A DNA stretch of 64,000 bases from assembly GCF_001870465.1 (NCBI RefSeq), contig NZ_MDGK01000062.1, positions 1 through 64,000 on the forward strand, read 5' to 3'. Source of the stretch: Pseudomonas extremorientalis (lineage in GTDB: Bacteria > Pseudomonadota > Gammaproteobacteria > Pseudomonadales > Pseudomonadaceae). Of this stretch, positions 25,900 to 34,158 are shown in pieces (the stretch's first letter is position 1; every line of letters starts with the position of its first letter). Below the pieces are notes generated by a model. That model saw only the letters and a program-made list of their open reading frames with translations. It made no database searches and was not told where the DNA came from. The translations under genes and the position numbers were made by a program.

Positions 25900-25933
25900 A
25901 AATGTGGGAGGGGGCTTGCCCCCTCCCACATTT
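25900..25933. repeat. single REP palindrome
   Basis: Perfect 15-bp stem AAATGTGGGAGGGGG / CCCCCTCCCACATTT with loop CTTG between convergent yadH-like and tetR genes. Same core as the REP doublets at 31.0, 32.5, 49.7 and 54.0 kb, but a lone copy. Confidence 0.9.
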
Positions 25934-25947
25934 GTATTTGAGTAATG

Positions 25948-26487
25948 TCAGGCTTTCAGTGCCAGCTCGATCAGACGGTGCAGCTCTTCAACCGTCAGCG
26001 GCGCGTTCGAGAACAGAATGCGAAACACCGTCGGCGCTGCGATCAGGTTGATCAGATGGTCCACGTTCGGTGGCATCTCGTCCGGATAGCGCTCGATAAT
26101 CGCCTGAAACTGCCCGCTCAGAATGCTCACGCAGTACCCCGGCGTGATCAAGCACTGCAAGTCGCGCATCATGTTGCGACCCGGTTCCGAACTCATTTCA
26201 TCCAGGTACTGCTCGGCCCAGGCCTGCAGGTCGCCGCGCAGGCTGCCGGTGTTGGCAGGCTCGCTGTCGGGGCGCATGCGTGCCAGTGCCACGTCCGCCA
26301 ACAGCACGGACAGATCGCCCCAGCGTCGGTAGATGGTGGAGGGCGTAACCCCCGCGCGCGCCGCAATCATCGGCACGGTGACGCTGGAGCGCTCATGGGT
26401 TTCCAGCAGTTCGCGCACCGCGTTGTGCACTGATTCTTGGACCCGGGCACTGCGGCCCCCCGGGCGAAGGCCTTCTTTAATCGCCAT
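25948..26487 (-). CDS. TetR-family repressor
   Basis: Protein of 179 residues. The N-terminal HTH region reads VHNAVRELLETHERSSVTVP, then AARAGVTPSTIYRRWGDLSV, followed by a TetR_C ligand domain. It is divergent from an MFS exporter gene. An AAGGT site precedes the ATG. A 12-bp near-perfect inverted repeat lies in the shared promoter region (26539-26571), so repression of the MFS gene and itself is likely. Confidence 0.92.
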   Translation of the reverse strand: MAIKEGLRPGGRSARVQESVHNAVRELLETHERSSVTVPMIAARAGVTPSTIYRRWGDLSVLLADVALARMRPDSEPANTGSLRGDLQAWAEQYLDEMSSEPGRNMMRDLQCLITPGYCVSILSGQFQAIIERYPDEMPPNVDHLINLIAAPTVFRILFSNAPLTVEELHRLIELALKA

Positions 26488-26538
26488 GCTGGTGACCTTA
26501 ACACAAAGAATTTGCTTTAAGCGCTGGCCGGTAGCACA

Positions 26539-26571
26539 CTCCGCAAAAGCAAAATATTAGCTTTAGCGGAG
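26539..26571. promoter_or_regulatory. probable TetR operator
   Basis: Inverted repeat CTCCGCAAAAGC-N9-GCTTTAGCGGAG (11 of 12 arm bases complementary). It ends 7 bases before the MFS start, overlapping its ribosome site, and would block both transcription and initiation-complex access when bound. A weaker dyad TTAACACAAAGAA-TTTGCTTTAA lies nearer tetR (26498-26520). Confidence 0.75.
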
Positions 26572-26578
26572 CGTGCGT

Positions 26579-27772
26579 ATGTCCAGTCCTGTTTCCCATC
26601 GTTCCAGCCTGGTGTTCCTCGCGATCACCTTGCTGACCTTCCTGGCCGCTTCGAGTGCGCCGACGCCGTTGTACCACCTGTATCAGGAGGGCCTGCATTT
26701 TTCGGCAGGCATGCTCACGCTGATCTTCGGGGTCTACGCCCTGAGCCTGCTGGCGGCACTGCTGACCGTTGGCTCATTGTCGGACCACCTGGGGCGCAAG
26801 CCGGTGATTTTTGCTGCGCTGCTTCTGAATATGTTGGCGATGTTGCTGTTTATCAATGAAGGCAGCGTGGCCTGGTTGATTGCCGCCCGTACCCTGCAAG
26901 GGTTTGCCACCGGCATGGCCACCGCCGTGCTGGGCGCGGCATTGCTCGACACCGACCGCCAGCAGGGCCCGCTGGTCAACAGCGTGGCGCCGCTTCTGGG
27001 CATGGCCTGCGGGGCGATGGGTAGCAGTCTGCTGGTGGAGTACGCGCCGTTGCCGACCCAGTTGATCTACTGGGCGCTGCTGGCCTTGATGCTGTTGCAG
27101 GCCCTCTACGTATGGCGTTTGCCGGAGACCGTGAGCCGCATCCCCGGCGCGCTGGCGTCGCTGCGCCCGACGTTGCACGTACCGCCCCAGGCGCGCCGGG
27201 CATTGTGGCTGTCGTTGCCGGTGGATATCGCCGTCTGGGCAATGGGCGGGTTCTACTTGTCCCTTGCGCCATCGCTGGTGCGTGCGGCCACCGGCTCCAC
27301 TTCCAACCTGATCGGTGGCGGCCTGGTGGCCGTGCTGACCCTGAGCGGCGCACTGATGATCTTTACCCTGCGCAATCGTGCGGCCGACAAGGTGCTGCGT
27401 CTGGGCGCCAGCTTGCTCGCCATCGGCGTGACGCTGATCCTCACCGCCGTGCACAGCGCCAGCCTGGCACTGTTCTTCATCGCCACCCTGATCGCCGGCA
27501 GCGGCTTTGGTGCGGGCTTTCTCGGCGCCTTGCGCAGTGTGGTGCCACTGGCCTTGCCCCATGAACGTGCGGGGCTGATGTCGGCGTTTTATGTGCTCAG
27601 CTACCTGGCGTTCTGTTTGCCTTCATTGCTGGCAGGCAACCTGATTCGCAGTGTTGGCCTGATCGCCACCACCGACGGCTACGGCGCGGTCCTCATCCTG
27701 CTGGCGCTCGGCGCACTCGTCGCATTGTTGTGGCAGGATTCAGCGCGGGTGCGGGTGACCACGGACAGCTGA
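26579..27772 (+). CDS. MFS transporter (drug-efflux type)
   Basis: About 397 residues with 12 predicted membrane helices. The MFS motif A between TM2 and TM3 is SLSDHLGRKPVIF. Start ATG 26579 has GGAG about 10 bases upstream; the GTG at 26573 is too close to it. Divergent from a TetR repressor with a clear operator, the standard arrangement for an inducible efflux pump. Substrate unknown. Confidence 0.9.
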   Translation: MSSPVSHRSSLVFLAITLLTFLAASSAPTPLYHLYQEGLHFSAGMLTLIFGVYALSLLAALLTVGSLSDHLGRKPVIFAALLLNMLAMLLFINEGSVAWLIAARTLQGFATGMATAVLGAALLDTDRQQGPLVNSVAPLLGMACGAMGSSLLVEYAPLPTQLIYWALLALMLLQALYVWRLPETVSRIPGALASLRPTLHVPPQARRALWLSLPVDIAVWAMGGFYLSLAPSLVRAATGSTSNLIGGGLVAVLTLSGALMIFTLRNRAADKVLRLGASLLAIGVTLILTAVHSASLALFFIATLIAGSGFGAGFLGALRSVVPLALPHERAGLMSAFYVLSYLAFCLPSLLAGNLIRSVGLIATTDGYGAVLILLALGALVALLWQDSARVRVTTDS

Positions 27773-27895
27773 CGGTAATAGTTACTGCCCGTATATTTGT
27801 AAAACAGATAACAGTTAGAGATATTACCCGTTATATAGATATTCGATCAGGTTCTATGATGGCCTCAACCTCATACGAGAAAGAGGCACGCCATC

Positions 27896-29044
27896 ATGCC
27901 CTGCACGAATACCCTCAGCTACAAACCCTTCAGTCACCTGGCCCGTCCACGGGAAGTGATTCGCCAGTTCACCCCCAACTGGTTTGCCGCGACCATGGGC
28001 ACCGGCGTACTGGCGCTGGCTCTGGCGCAACTGCCGGTCAACCTGCCAGGTTTGCACGCCATCGCCGAAGCGCTGTGGTTGTTCACCATCGGCCTGTTCG
28101 TGTTGTTCAGCGTGCTGTATGCGGCCCGTTGGGTAATGTTCTTCCACGAGGCGCGGCGGATTTTCGGGCACTCCACGGTGTCGATGTTCTTCGGCACGAT
28201 TCCCATGGGCCTTGCGACGATTCTCAATGGTTTGCTGCTGTTCGGCTTGCCGCGTTGGGGCAGCGACGTGATACCGCTGGCCGAGGCCTTGTGGTGGCTG
28301 GACGTGGCCATGGCCATGGCCTGTGGCGTACTCATCCCGTTCATGATGTTTACCCGCCAGGAACACAGCATCGACCAGATGACCGCCGTGTGGCTGCTGC
28401 CCGTGGTTGCCGCCGAAGTCGCTGCCGCCAGCGGTGGCCTGCTGGCGCCGCACTTGGCAGATGCGCATTCGCAACTGGTGATGCTGGTGACCAGCTACGT
28501 GCTGTGGGCGTTTTCGCTGCCGGTGGCGTTCAGCATCCTGACCATCCTGATGCTGCGCATGGCCTTGCATAAACTGCCCCACGCCAATATGGCCGCGTCG
28601 AGCTGGCTGGCCCTGGGGCCCATCGGCACCGGTGCCCTTGGCATGTTGCTGCTGGGCGGCGATGCGCCGGCGATCTTCGCGGCCAACGGTTTGCCGGGCG
28701 TGGGTGAAATGGCCAACGGCCTGGGGCTGGTGGCCGGTATTACCCTGTGGGGCTTCGGCCTGTGGTGGATGCTGATCGCAGTGTTGATCACCCTGCGTTA
28801 TCTGCGCGCAGGCATCCCGTTCAACCTGGGCTGGTGGGGCTTCACCTTTCCGTTGGGGGTGTACGCGCTGGCCACGTTGAAGTTGGCGAGCCTGTTGCAC
28901 CTGGGTTTCTTCAGCGTCTTCGGCAGTGTGCTGGTGATGACGCTGGCGCTGATGTGGCTGATCGTCGCCAAGCGCACGGTGCAGGGTGCCTATAAAGGTG
29001 AGCTTTTTGTTTCGCCGTGCATTGCGGGACTAGGGAATAAGTAA
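27896..29044 (+). CDS. TDT family transporter (TehA/Mae1/SSU1 type)
   Basis: Protein of 382 residues with about ten membrane helices. It begins FTPNWFAATMGTGVLALALA, the TDT signature, and contains HSTVSMFFGTIPMGLATILN. Family members carry C4-dicarboxylates, tellurite or sulfite; the Pseudomonas subgroup is mostly annotated as C4-dicarboxylate or sulfite exporter. The 123-bp upstream region is distinctly AT-rich for this genome (27773-27870), which suggests a regulated promoter. Neither neighbour gene is clearly linked. Confidence 0.85.
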   Translation: MPCTNTLSYKPFSHLARPREVIRQFTPNWFAATMGTGVLALALAQLPVNLPGLHAIAEALWLFTIGLFVLFSVLYAARWVMFFHEARRIFGHSTVSMFFGTIPMGLATILNGLLLFGLPRWGSDVIPLAEALWWLDVAMAMACGVLIPFMMFTRQEHSIDQMTAVWLLPVVAAEVAAASGGLLAPHLADAHSQLVMLVTSYVLWAFSLPVAFSILTILMLRMALHKLPHANMAASSWLALGPIGTGALGMLLLGGDAPAIFAANGLPGVGEMANGLGLVAGITLWGFGLWWMLIAVLITLRYLRAGIPFNLGWWGFTFPLGVYALATLKLASLLHLGFFSVFGSVLVMTLALMWLIVAKRTVQGAYKGELFVSPCIAGLGNK

Positions 29045-29101
29045 GCGGAGTTAGGTAAAGTCGTGGCCTGATAACTATTAGGCCACGCAGGAACACGGAC
29101 G

Positions 29102-30970
29102 ATGAGCCACCCCTCGCAATTCACCTTGCTGCGCACACGGCGTTTCCTGCCGTTTTTCATCACCCAGTTGCTGGGCGCGTTCAACGACAACATCTTCAAG
29201 CAATCGCTGATCCTCGCCATTCTCTACAAGCTCACCATCGACGGCGACCGTTCCATCTGGGTCAACCTCTGCGCCTTGCTGTTTATCCTGCCGTTCTTCC
29301 TGTTCTCGGCGCTGGCCGGGCAGTTTGGCGAGAAATTCAACAAGGACGCGTTGATCCGCGCGATCAAGATCGGCGAGATCGTGATCATGGCCGTGGGCGC
29401 CACCGGTTTTCTGTTCAATCACCTGGAATTGATGCTGCTGGCACTGTTTGCAATGGGGACCCACTCGGCGCTGTTCGGGCCGGTGAAGTACTCGATCATG
29501 CCCCAGGCCCTGCATGAAGATGAGCTGGTGGGCGGTAACGGCCTGGTGGAAATGGGCACGTTCCTGGCGATCCTGGCCGGCACCATTGGCGCCGGGATCA
29601 TGATGTCTTCCACCCATTATGCGCCGGTGGTGGCAGCGGCGATTGTCGGCGTGGCGGTGTTGGGTTACCTGGCCAGTCGCAGTATTCCCCGGGCGGCGGC
29701 GTCGACCCCGGGGTTGCGCCTGAACTGGAACATTTTCAGCGAATCCTGGGCCACCCTGCGCCTGGGCCTGGGGCAGACGCCGGCCGTTTCGCGTTCCATT
29801 GTCGGCAACTCGTGGTTCTGGTTTGTCGGTGCGATCTACCTGACGCAGATCCCGGCCTACGCCAAGGAATGGTTGTACGGCGACGAGACCGTGGTGACGC
29901 TGATCCTGACGGTGTTCTCTGTCGGCATCGCACTGGGCTCGATGCTTTGCGAAAAGCTTTCCGGGCGCAAGGTGGAAATCGGCCTGGTGCCGTTCGGTTC
30001 ATTCGGCCTGACGGTGTTCGGCCTGTTGCTGTGGTGGCACTCCGGCGGCTTCCCGCAGAACGTACAGGCCAATGACTGGCTCGCCGTGCTCAGCTACGGC
30101 CAGGCCTGGTGGGTGTTGTTCGATATCCTCGGTTTGGGCGTGTTCGGCGGCTTCTATATCGTGCCGCTGTATGCGCTGATCCAGTCGCGCACCGCCGAGA
30201 ACGAACGCGCGCGCGTCATCGCCGCCAACAACATTCTCAATGCGCTGTTCATGGTGGTTTCGGCAATCGTGTCGATCCTGCTGCTCAGCGTGGCCAAGCT
30301 GTCGATTCCCGAGCTGTTCCTGGTGGTATCGTTGCTCAACATCGCGGTCAACGCCTACATCTTCAAGATCGTCCCCGAGTTCACCATGCGTTTCATGATC
30401 TGGCTGCTCAGTCATTCCATGTACCGTGTGGAGCATCGCAACCTGGAGGCGATTCCGGATGAAGGCGCGGCGTTGCTGGTGTGCAACCATGTGTCGTTCG
30501 TCGATGCGCTGTTGATTGGCGGCGCGGTGCGTCGGCCGATTCGCTTTGTCATGTACTACAAGATCTACCGCTTGCCGGTGCTCAACTTTATCTTTCGTAC
30601 CGCCGGGGCGATTCCGATTGCGGGGCGTCACGAAGATATCCAGATCTACGAAAAGGCCTTCACGCGGATTGCGCAGTACCTGAAGGAAGGGGAATTGGTG
30701 TGCATCTTCCCGGAGGGCAAGTTGACCGCCGATGGCGAGATGAACGAATTCCGCGGTGGCGTGACGCGCATCCTGGAAGAGACGGCGGTGCCGGTGATTC
30801 CGATGGCGTTGCAGGGGTTGTGGGGGAGTTTTTTCAGCCGCGATCCGAACAAGGGCTTCTTTCATCGGATCTGGTCGCGGGTGGTGTTGGTGGCGGGCGA
30901 GCCGGTGGAGGGGCCGACGCCTGCGAGGTTGCAGGAGGTGGTCGGTGGTTTGCGGGGGAGTGTCAGGTAG
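29102..30970 (+). CDS. LplT-like MFS transporter fused to PlsC-like acyltransferase
   Basis: Protein of 622 residues. Residues 1-~420 form a 12-helix MFS carrier resembling the lysophospholipid flippase LplT (FLPFFITQLLGAFNDNIFKQ). Residues ~430-622 are a PlsC-type acyltransferase with block I NHVSFVD (HX4D) and block III FPEGKLT. In E. coli LplT and the acyltransferase-synthetase Aas are separate proteins. Here import and reacylation are in one chain and the AMP-ligase part is absent. Inferred role: taking up and reacylating lysophospholipids at the inner membrane. Confidence 0.88.
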   Translation: MSHPSQFTLLRTRRFLPFFITQLLGAFNDNIFKQSLILAILYKLTIDGDRSIWVNLCALLFILPFFLFSALAGQFGEKFNKDALIRAIKIGEIVIMAVGATGFLFNHLELMLLALFAMGTHSALFGPVKYSIMPQALHEDELVGGNGLVEMGTFLAILAGTIGAGIMMSSTHYAPVVAAAIVGVAVLGYLASRSIPRAAASTPGLRLNWNIFSESWATLRLGLGQTPAVSRSIVGNSWFWFVGAIYLTQIPAYAKEWLYGDETVVTLILTVFSVGIALGSMLCEKLSGRKVEIGLVPFGSFGLTVFGLLLWWHSGGFPQNVQANDWLAVLSYGQAWWVLFDILGLGVFGGFYIVPLYALIQSRTAENERARVIAANNILNALFMVVSAIVSILLLSVAKLSIPELFLVVSLLNIAVNAYIFKIVPEFTMRFMIWLLSHSMYRVEHRNLEAIPDEGAALLVCNHVSFVDALLIGGAVRRPIRFVMYYKIYRLPVLNFIFRTAGAIPIAGRHEDIQIYEKAFTRIAQYLKEGELVCIFPEGKLTADGEMNEFRGGVTRILEETAVPVIPMALQGLWGSFFSRDPNKGFFHRIWSRVVLVAGEPVEGPTPARLQEVVGGLRGSVR

Positions 30971-30993
30971 TTTTGGTTTTGGCTGTACCGGCC

Positions 30994-31070
30994 CTATCGG
31001 GGGCAAGCCCCCTCCCACCTTTGATGTGTGAACACAGTCAACATGTGGGAGGGGGCTAGCCCCCGATTGC
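30994..31070. repeat. inverted REP doublet
   Basis: Two inverted copies of the (ATC)GGGGGCAAGCCCCCTCCCAC unit, about 24 bp apart, between convergent lplT-plsC and gdx genes. Confidence 0.92.
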
Positions 31071-31079
31071 GGTAGTGGC

Positions 31080-31394
31080 TCAGGTGCTGAGCTTGAGGCC
31101 AATCAGCCCGCAGATGATCAACGCCACACTGGCTAACCGGAACAGCGCCATGGACTCGCCAAACAGGATAATCCCCGCAATCACAGTGCCCACGGCACCC
31201 ACACCGGTCCAGATCGCATAGGCGGTGCCCAGCGGCAGTTCCTTCATGGCCAGCCCTAGCAGGCCGAGGCTGATGGCCATGGCGGCAATCGTCAGGGCGG
31301 TGGGCAACGGCTTGCTGAAACCGTCGGTGTACTTCAGGCCGACGGCCCAGCCGACTTCGAACAACCCGGCAAAGAACAGAATGATCCAGGACAT
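31080..31394 (-). CDS. gdx: SMR family guanidinium exporter (Gdx/SugE)
   Basis: Protein of 104 residues with four membrane helices, starting [20 protein letters not shown] with the essential Glu13 of SMR transporters. [20 protein letters not shown] matches the SugE/Gdx branch rather than the EmrE branch. Gdx exports guanidinium in exchange for protons. A guanidine-II (mini-ykkC) riboswitch lies directly upstream in the leader, which independently supports the guanidinium assignment. AAGGGGA precedes the ATG. Confidence 0.95.
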   Translation of the reverse strand: MSWIILFFAGLFEVGWAVGLKYTDGFSKPLPTALTIAAMAISLGLLGLAMKELPLGTAYAIWTGVGAVGTVIAGIILFGESMALFRLASVALIICGLIGLKLST

Positions 31395-31412
31395 GGTGAT
31401 TCCCCTTCTATA

Positions 31413-31466
31413 GATGGGGTCGTCCCCGGATTCTGCGCTATGGAGCGTCGCAGGGTCGTCCCCGCG
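31413..31466 (-). promoter_or_regulatory. guanidine-II (mini-ykkC) riboswitch
   Basis: On the minus strand two small hairpins share the loop ACGA in the context GGGGACGACCC. P1 is GCGGGGACGACCCTGC (31465-31450) and P2 is CGGGGACGACCCCA (31428-31415). They are linked by about 21 bases, and P2 is followed 8-9 bases later by the gdx ribosome site AAGGGGA. Paired ACGR-loop stems just before a sugE/gdx start are diagnostic of the guanidine-II class. The ligand is thought to stabilise loop pairing and expose the ribosome site. Confidence 0.93.
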
Positions 31467-31500
31467 AAGCTCGGTAGAGTGCCGAAAAGTGCCCGGCTGA

Positions 31501-32466
31501 TCAAGTTTGCGGCGTGTTCTCCAGCACGCGACGGTCTTCCTTTTCGCTCATGCGGCGGAAGTAGGTCGACAGCAACGCCCCGGAAATATTGTGCCAGACG
31601 CTGAACAGTGCACTGGGCACGGCCGCCAACGGCGAAAAATGCGCACTGGCCAGCGCGGCGCCCAGCCCGGAGTTCTGCATGCCCACTTCCAGCGCCAGCG
31701 ACTTGCGCTGTGCCAACGGCAACTTGAACACACGGCCGGTGAAGTAACCCAGCAGGTAACCGAAGCTGTTGTGCAGCATCACCACCGCCATGATCAGCAG
31801 GCCCGACTCGGCGATCTTCGCCTGGCTGGCGGCAACCACCGCCGCGACGATGATCACGATGCTCACCACCGACACCAGCGGCAGCACGTCGACCGCATGG
31901 CGGACCCTCTCACCGAGCACGCGTTGCGCCAGTACGCCGAGCACGATCGGCAGCAGCACCACTTGCAGGATCGACCAGAACAACTCCATGAACGACACCG
32001 GCAGCCAGGCCGACGCCAGCAGCCAGATCAATGCTGGCGTCAGCAGTGGGGCGAGGAGGGTGGTGACGGCGGCGATGGCCACCGACAACGCCAGGTCGCC
32101 ACGGGCCAGCCAGGTCATTACGTTGGACGATGTGCCGCTTGGGCAGCAACCGACGAGGATCACGCCGACGGCAATTTCCGGTGGCAGGTGGAAGGCCTGG
32201 CACAGCAGCCATGCCACACCCGGCATGATCACAAAGTGCGCGACCACGCCCAGGGCGACGCGCCAGGGATGGCGGGCGACCTCGGCGAAGTCATCGAGTT
32301 TGAGGGTCAGCCCCATGCCGAACATCACCAGGCCCAGCAGAGGGACGATGGCGCTTTTCAGGCCGATGAACCAACCAGGTTCGAGGAAAGCGACGACGGC
32401 GAAAATCAACACCCAATAGGCGAAGGTATTGCCGACGAAGCGGCTCAAGGCGGCGAGAGCGCGCAT
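31501..32466 (-). CDS. bile acid:sodium symporter (SBF) family transporter
   Basis: About 321 residues with ten membrane helices. Family motifs seen are [17 protein letters not shown] and [20 protein letters not shown], the latter the unwound sodium/substrate site. Start at ATG 32466 after AAGGA; the ten residues further upstream have no support. Bacterial members carry organic anions such as pantoate or steroid-like acids; the substrate is unknown here. It lies just upstream of the gdx riboswitch on the same strand. Confidence 0.9.
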   Translation of the reverse strand: MRALAALSRFVGNTFAYWVLIFAVVAFLEPGWFIGLKSAIVPLLGLVMFGMGLTLKLDDFAEVARHPWRVALGVVAHFVIMPGVAWLLCQAFHLPPEIAVGVILVGCCPSGTSSNVMTWLARGDLALSVAIAAVTTLLAPLLTPALIWLLASAWLPVSFMELFWSILQVVLLPIVLGVLAQRVLGERVRHAVDVLPLVSVVSIVIIVAAVVAASQAKIAESGLLIMAVVMLHNSFGYLLGYFTGRVFKLPLAQRKSLALEVGMQNSGLGAALASAHFSPLAAVPSALFSVWHNISGALLSTYFRRMSEKEDRRVLENTPQT

Positions 32467-32494
32467 GGGATGTCCTTTTTTGTTGGATTCGATC

Positions 32495-32588
32495 AAATGT
32501 GGGAGGGGGCTTGCCCCGATTGCAGTCTGTCAGTCATAGGTGTTTTAACTGACAGAATGCTATCGGGGGCAAGCCCCCTCCCACATTT
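32495..32588. repeat. inverted REP doublet
   Basis: Facing copies of the TGTGGGAGGGGGC(TTG)CCCC unit at 32498-32520 and 32562-32586, separated by a CTGTCAG / CTGACAG dyad. It lies between rdgC and the SBF transporter gene. Confidence 0.92.
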
Positions 32589-32603
32589 TGAATTTCACAC
32601 GGT

Positions 32604-33524
32604 TTAGATACCCTGCGGGGTCTCTTCACCACCCAGTGCTTCAACCAGCGCCGGCAGGAAGTCGCCGAACGTCAGCATCATCAGGGTAAAGCTTGCGTCC
32701 AGCTGGCCCAGGGCTTCTTCACCGCCGTCCTGTTCCGCCTGGTCTTGCAGCAGGTCTTCGAACTTCAGGCGCTTGACAGTCATCTTGTCGTCGAGCATGA
32801 AGGACAGCTTGTCCTGCCAGGCCAGGGACAGTTGGGTCACGACTTTGCCGGTGGTCAGGTGCAGCTGGATCTCTTCGCCGGTCAGGTCCTGGCGCTTGCA
32901 GCGCACGATGCCGCCGTCTTCGTGGGTGTCGCGCAGTTCGCACTCGTCGAGGACGAAGAAGTCATCGGCCGGCTTCTGGGTGGTGACCCAGTCGGTCATG
33001 ATCGCAGTCGGTGCCGTTTTTACGGTCAACGGGCGAACCGGCAGGGTGCCGATCACTTCACGCAGGGTCGACAGCAGGTCTTCGGCGCGTTTCGGGCTGG
33101 CGGAGTTGACCAGGATCAGGCCCTGCTTTGGCGCGATGGCGGCGAAGGTCGACGAACGACGGATGAAGGCGCGGGGCAGGAAGGCCTGGATGATTTCATC
33201 CTTGATCTGGTCGCGTTCCTTCTTGTAGACCTTGCGCATTTGCTCGGCCTCGATCTCTTCGACTTTCTCTTTAAGTGCGTCACGCACCACGCTGCCCGGC
33301 AGGATACGTTCTTCCTTGCGCGCGGCGATCAGCAGGAAGTCGCCGCTGACGTGAACCAGGGGAGCGTCTTCACCTTTACCAAACGGCGCGACGAAACCGT
33401 AAGTGGTCAACTCCTGGCTGGCACAAGGGCGCGCCAGCTTGGTGGCCATGGCCGCTTCCAACGCCTCGGCATCAACAGGCAGATCTTGGGTCAGGCGATA
33501 GATAAGCAGGTTCTTGAACCACAT
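32604..33524 (-). CDS. rdgC: recombination-associated protein RdgC
   Basis: Protein of 306 residues, the usual length (E. coli 303), starting [20 protein letters not shown]. This start is supported by AGGAG 10 bases upstream. RdgC forms a ring-shaped dimer on DNA and restrains RecA. Stretches [20 protein letters not shown] and [20 protein letters not shown] are typical. Found divergent from a tRNA pair. Confidence 0.95.
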   Translation of the reverse strand: MWFKNLLIYRLTQDLPVDAEALEAAMATKLARPCASQELTTYGFVAPFGKGEDAPLVHVSGDFLLIAARKEERILPGSVVRDALKEKVEEIEAEQMRKVYKKERDQIKDEIIQAFLPRAFIRRSSTFAAIAPKQGLILVNSASPKRAEDLLSTLREVIGTLPVRPLTVKTAPTAIMTDWVTTQKPADDFFVLDECELRDTHEDGGIVRCKRQDLTGEEIQLHLTTGKVVTQLSLAWQDKLSFMLDDKMTVKRLKFEDLLQDQAEQDGGEEALGQLDASFTLMMLTFGDFLPALVEALGGEETPQGI

Positions 33525-33634
33525 GGGGTGAGTCTCTCCTTTATACAAAGGGGGGCATTATTCTCTTGATAACGTCCCAGGCCAACCCTGCCTAAGCCAT
33601 TGGAAGCTATCAAAAAAAAGATTTAAGAAAGTGC

Positions 33635-33663
33635 TTGCCAGACTTAAGGTCGCTCCGTAGAAT
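33635..33663 (+). promoter_or_regulatory. sigma-70 promoter of the tRNA-Val/tRNA-Asp operon
   Basis: A -35 box TTGCCA and a -10 box TAGAAT are separated by 17 bp and followed by a GC-rich discriminator (GCGCGCC), the signature of a stringently controlled stable-RNA promoter. The tRNA begins 21 bases downstream of the -10 box. Confidence 0.8.
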
Positions 33664-33683
33664 GCGCGCCACACCGAAACGAA

Positions 33684-33759
33684 GGGTGATTAGCTCAGCT
33701 GGGAGAGCGTCTGCCTTACAAGCAGAATGTCGGCGGTTCGATCCCGTCATCACCCACCA
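33684..33759 (+). tRNA. tRNA-Val (TAC)
   Basis: Complete 76-base tRNA. Acceptor GGGTGAT pairs with ATCACCC, the D arm is AGCTCAGCTGGGAGAGC, the anticodon loop CTTACAA carries TAC, the T loop is GTTCGATC, and CCA is encoded. Confidence 0.97.
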
Positions 33760-33778
33760 TTCGCTTCAAGTGTTACGC

Positions 33779-33855
33779 GCAGCGGTAGTTCAGTCGGTTA
33801 GAATACCGGCCTGTCACGCCGGGGGTCGCGGGTTCGAGTCCCGTCCGCTGCGCCA
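33779..33855 (+). tRNA. tRNA-Asp (GTC)
   Basis: Complete 77-base tRNA. Acceptor GCAGCGG pairs with CCGCTGC, the anticodon stem-loop CCGGCCTGTCACGCCGG carries GTC, the T arm is GCGGGTTCGAGTCCCGT, and CCA is encoded. It follows tRNA-Val after 19 bp. Confidence 0.97.
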
Positions 33856-33896
33856 TATTCGGTCACCTGGAACACTGAACGCCAGGTCACCCCAGG

Positions 33897-33924
33897 AAGC
33901 CCGCTCATTGAGCGGGCTTTTTTT
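33897..33924 (+). terminator. terminator of the tRNA operon
   Basis: Stem AAGCCCGCTCA / TGAGCGGGCTT with a 2-base centre (effective loop ATTG) and a T7 run, 42 bases after tRNA-Asp. Confidence 0.93.
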
Positions 33925-34158
33925 CGTCCGCGATTTGACCTCCCTTGCCTTGACGTTGTGCACTGCCTATTCGCCCTGAACTGTGCTGGTGCGTCATGAC
34001 GTGAGGGAATACCCCCATGCACATTGGTCGATTGCGCCCCTTGCGGCTTAAACGTTTATCTATAGCCACGCGAAGACTTCCAGGTGAGTCATCAGCAGCA
34101 GGAGGCTGCGGTGCCCGCTCTCCAACATAAAAATAGTCTGCAAGGGGAATGGCTCTAG

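Noticed and set aside
33684-33855. integrase-type attachment site at the tRNA pair
   Set aside because: No integrase gene and no second copy of the tRNA-Asp 3' end were seen in the window; kept only as a hypothesis for the accessory block.
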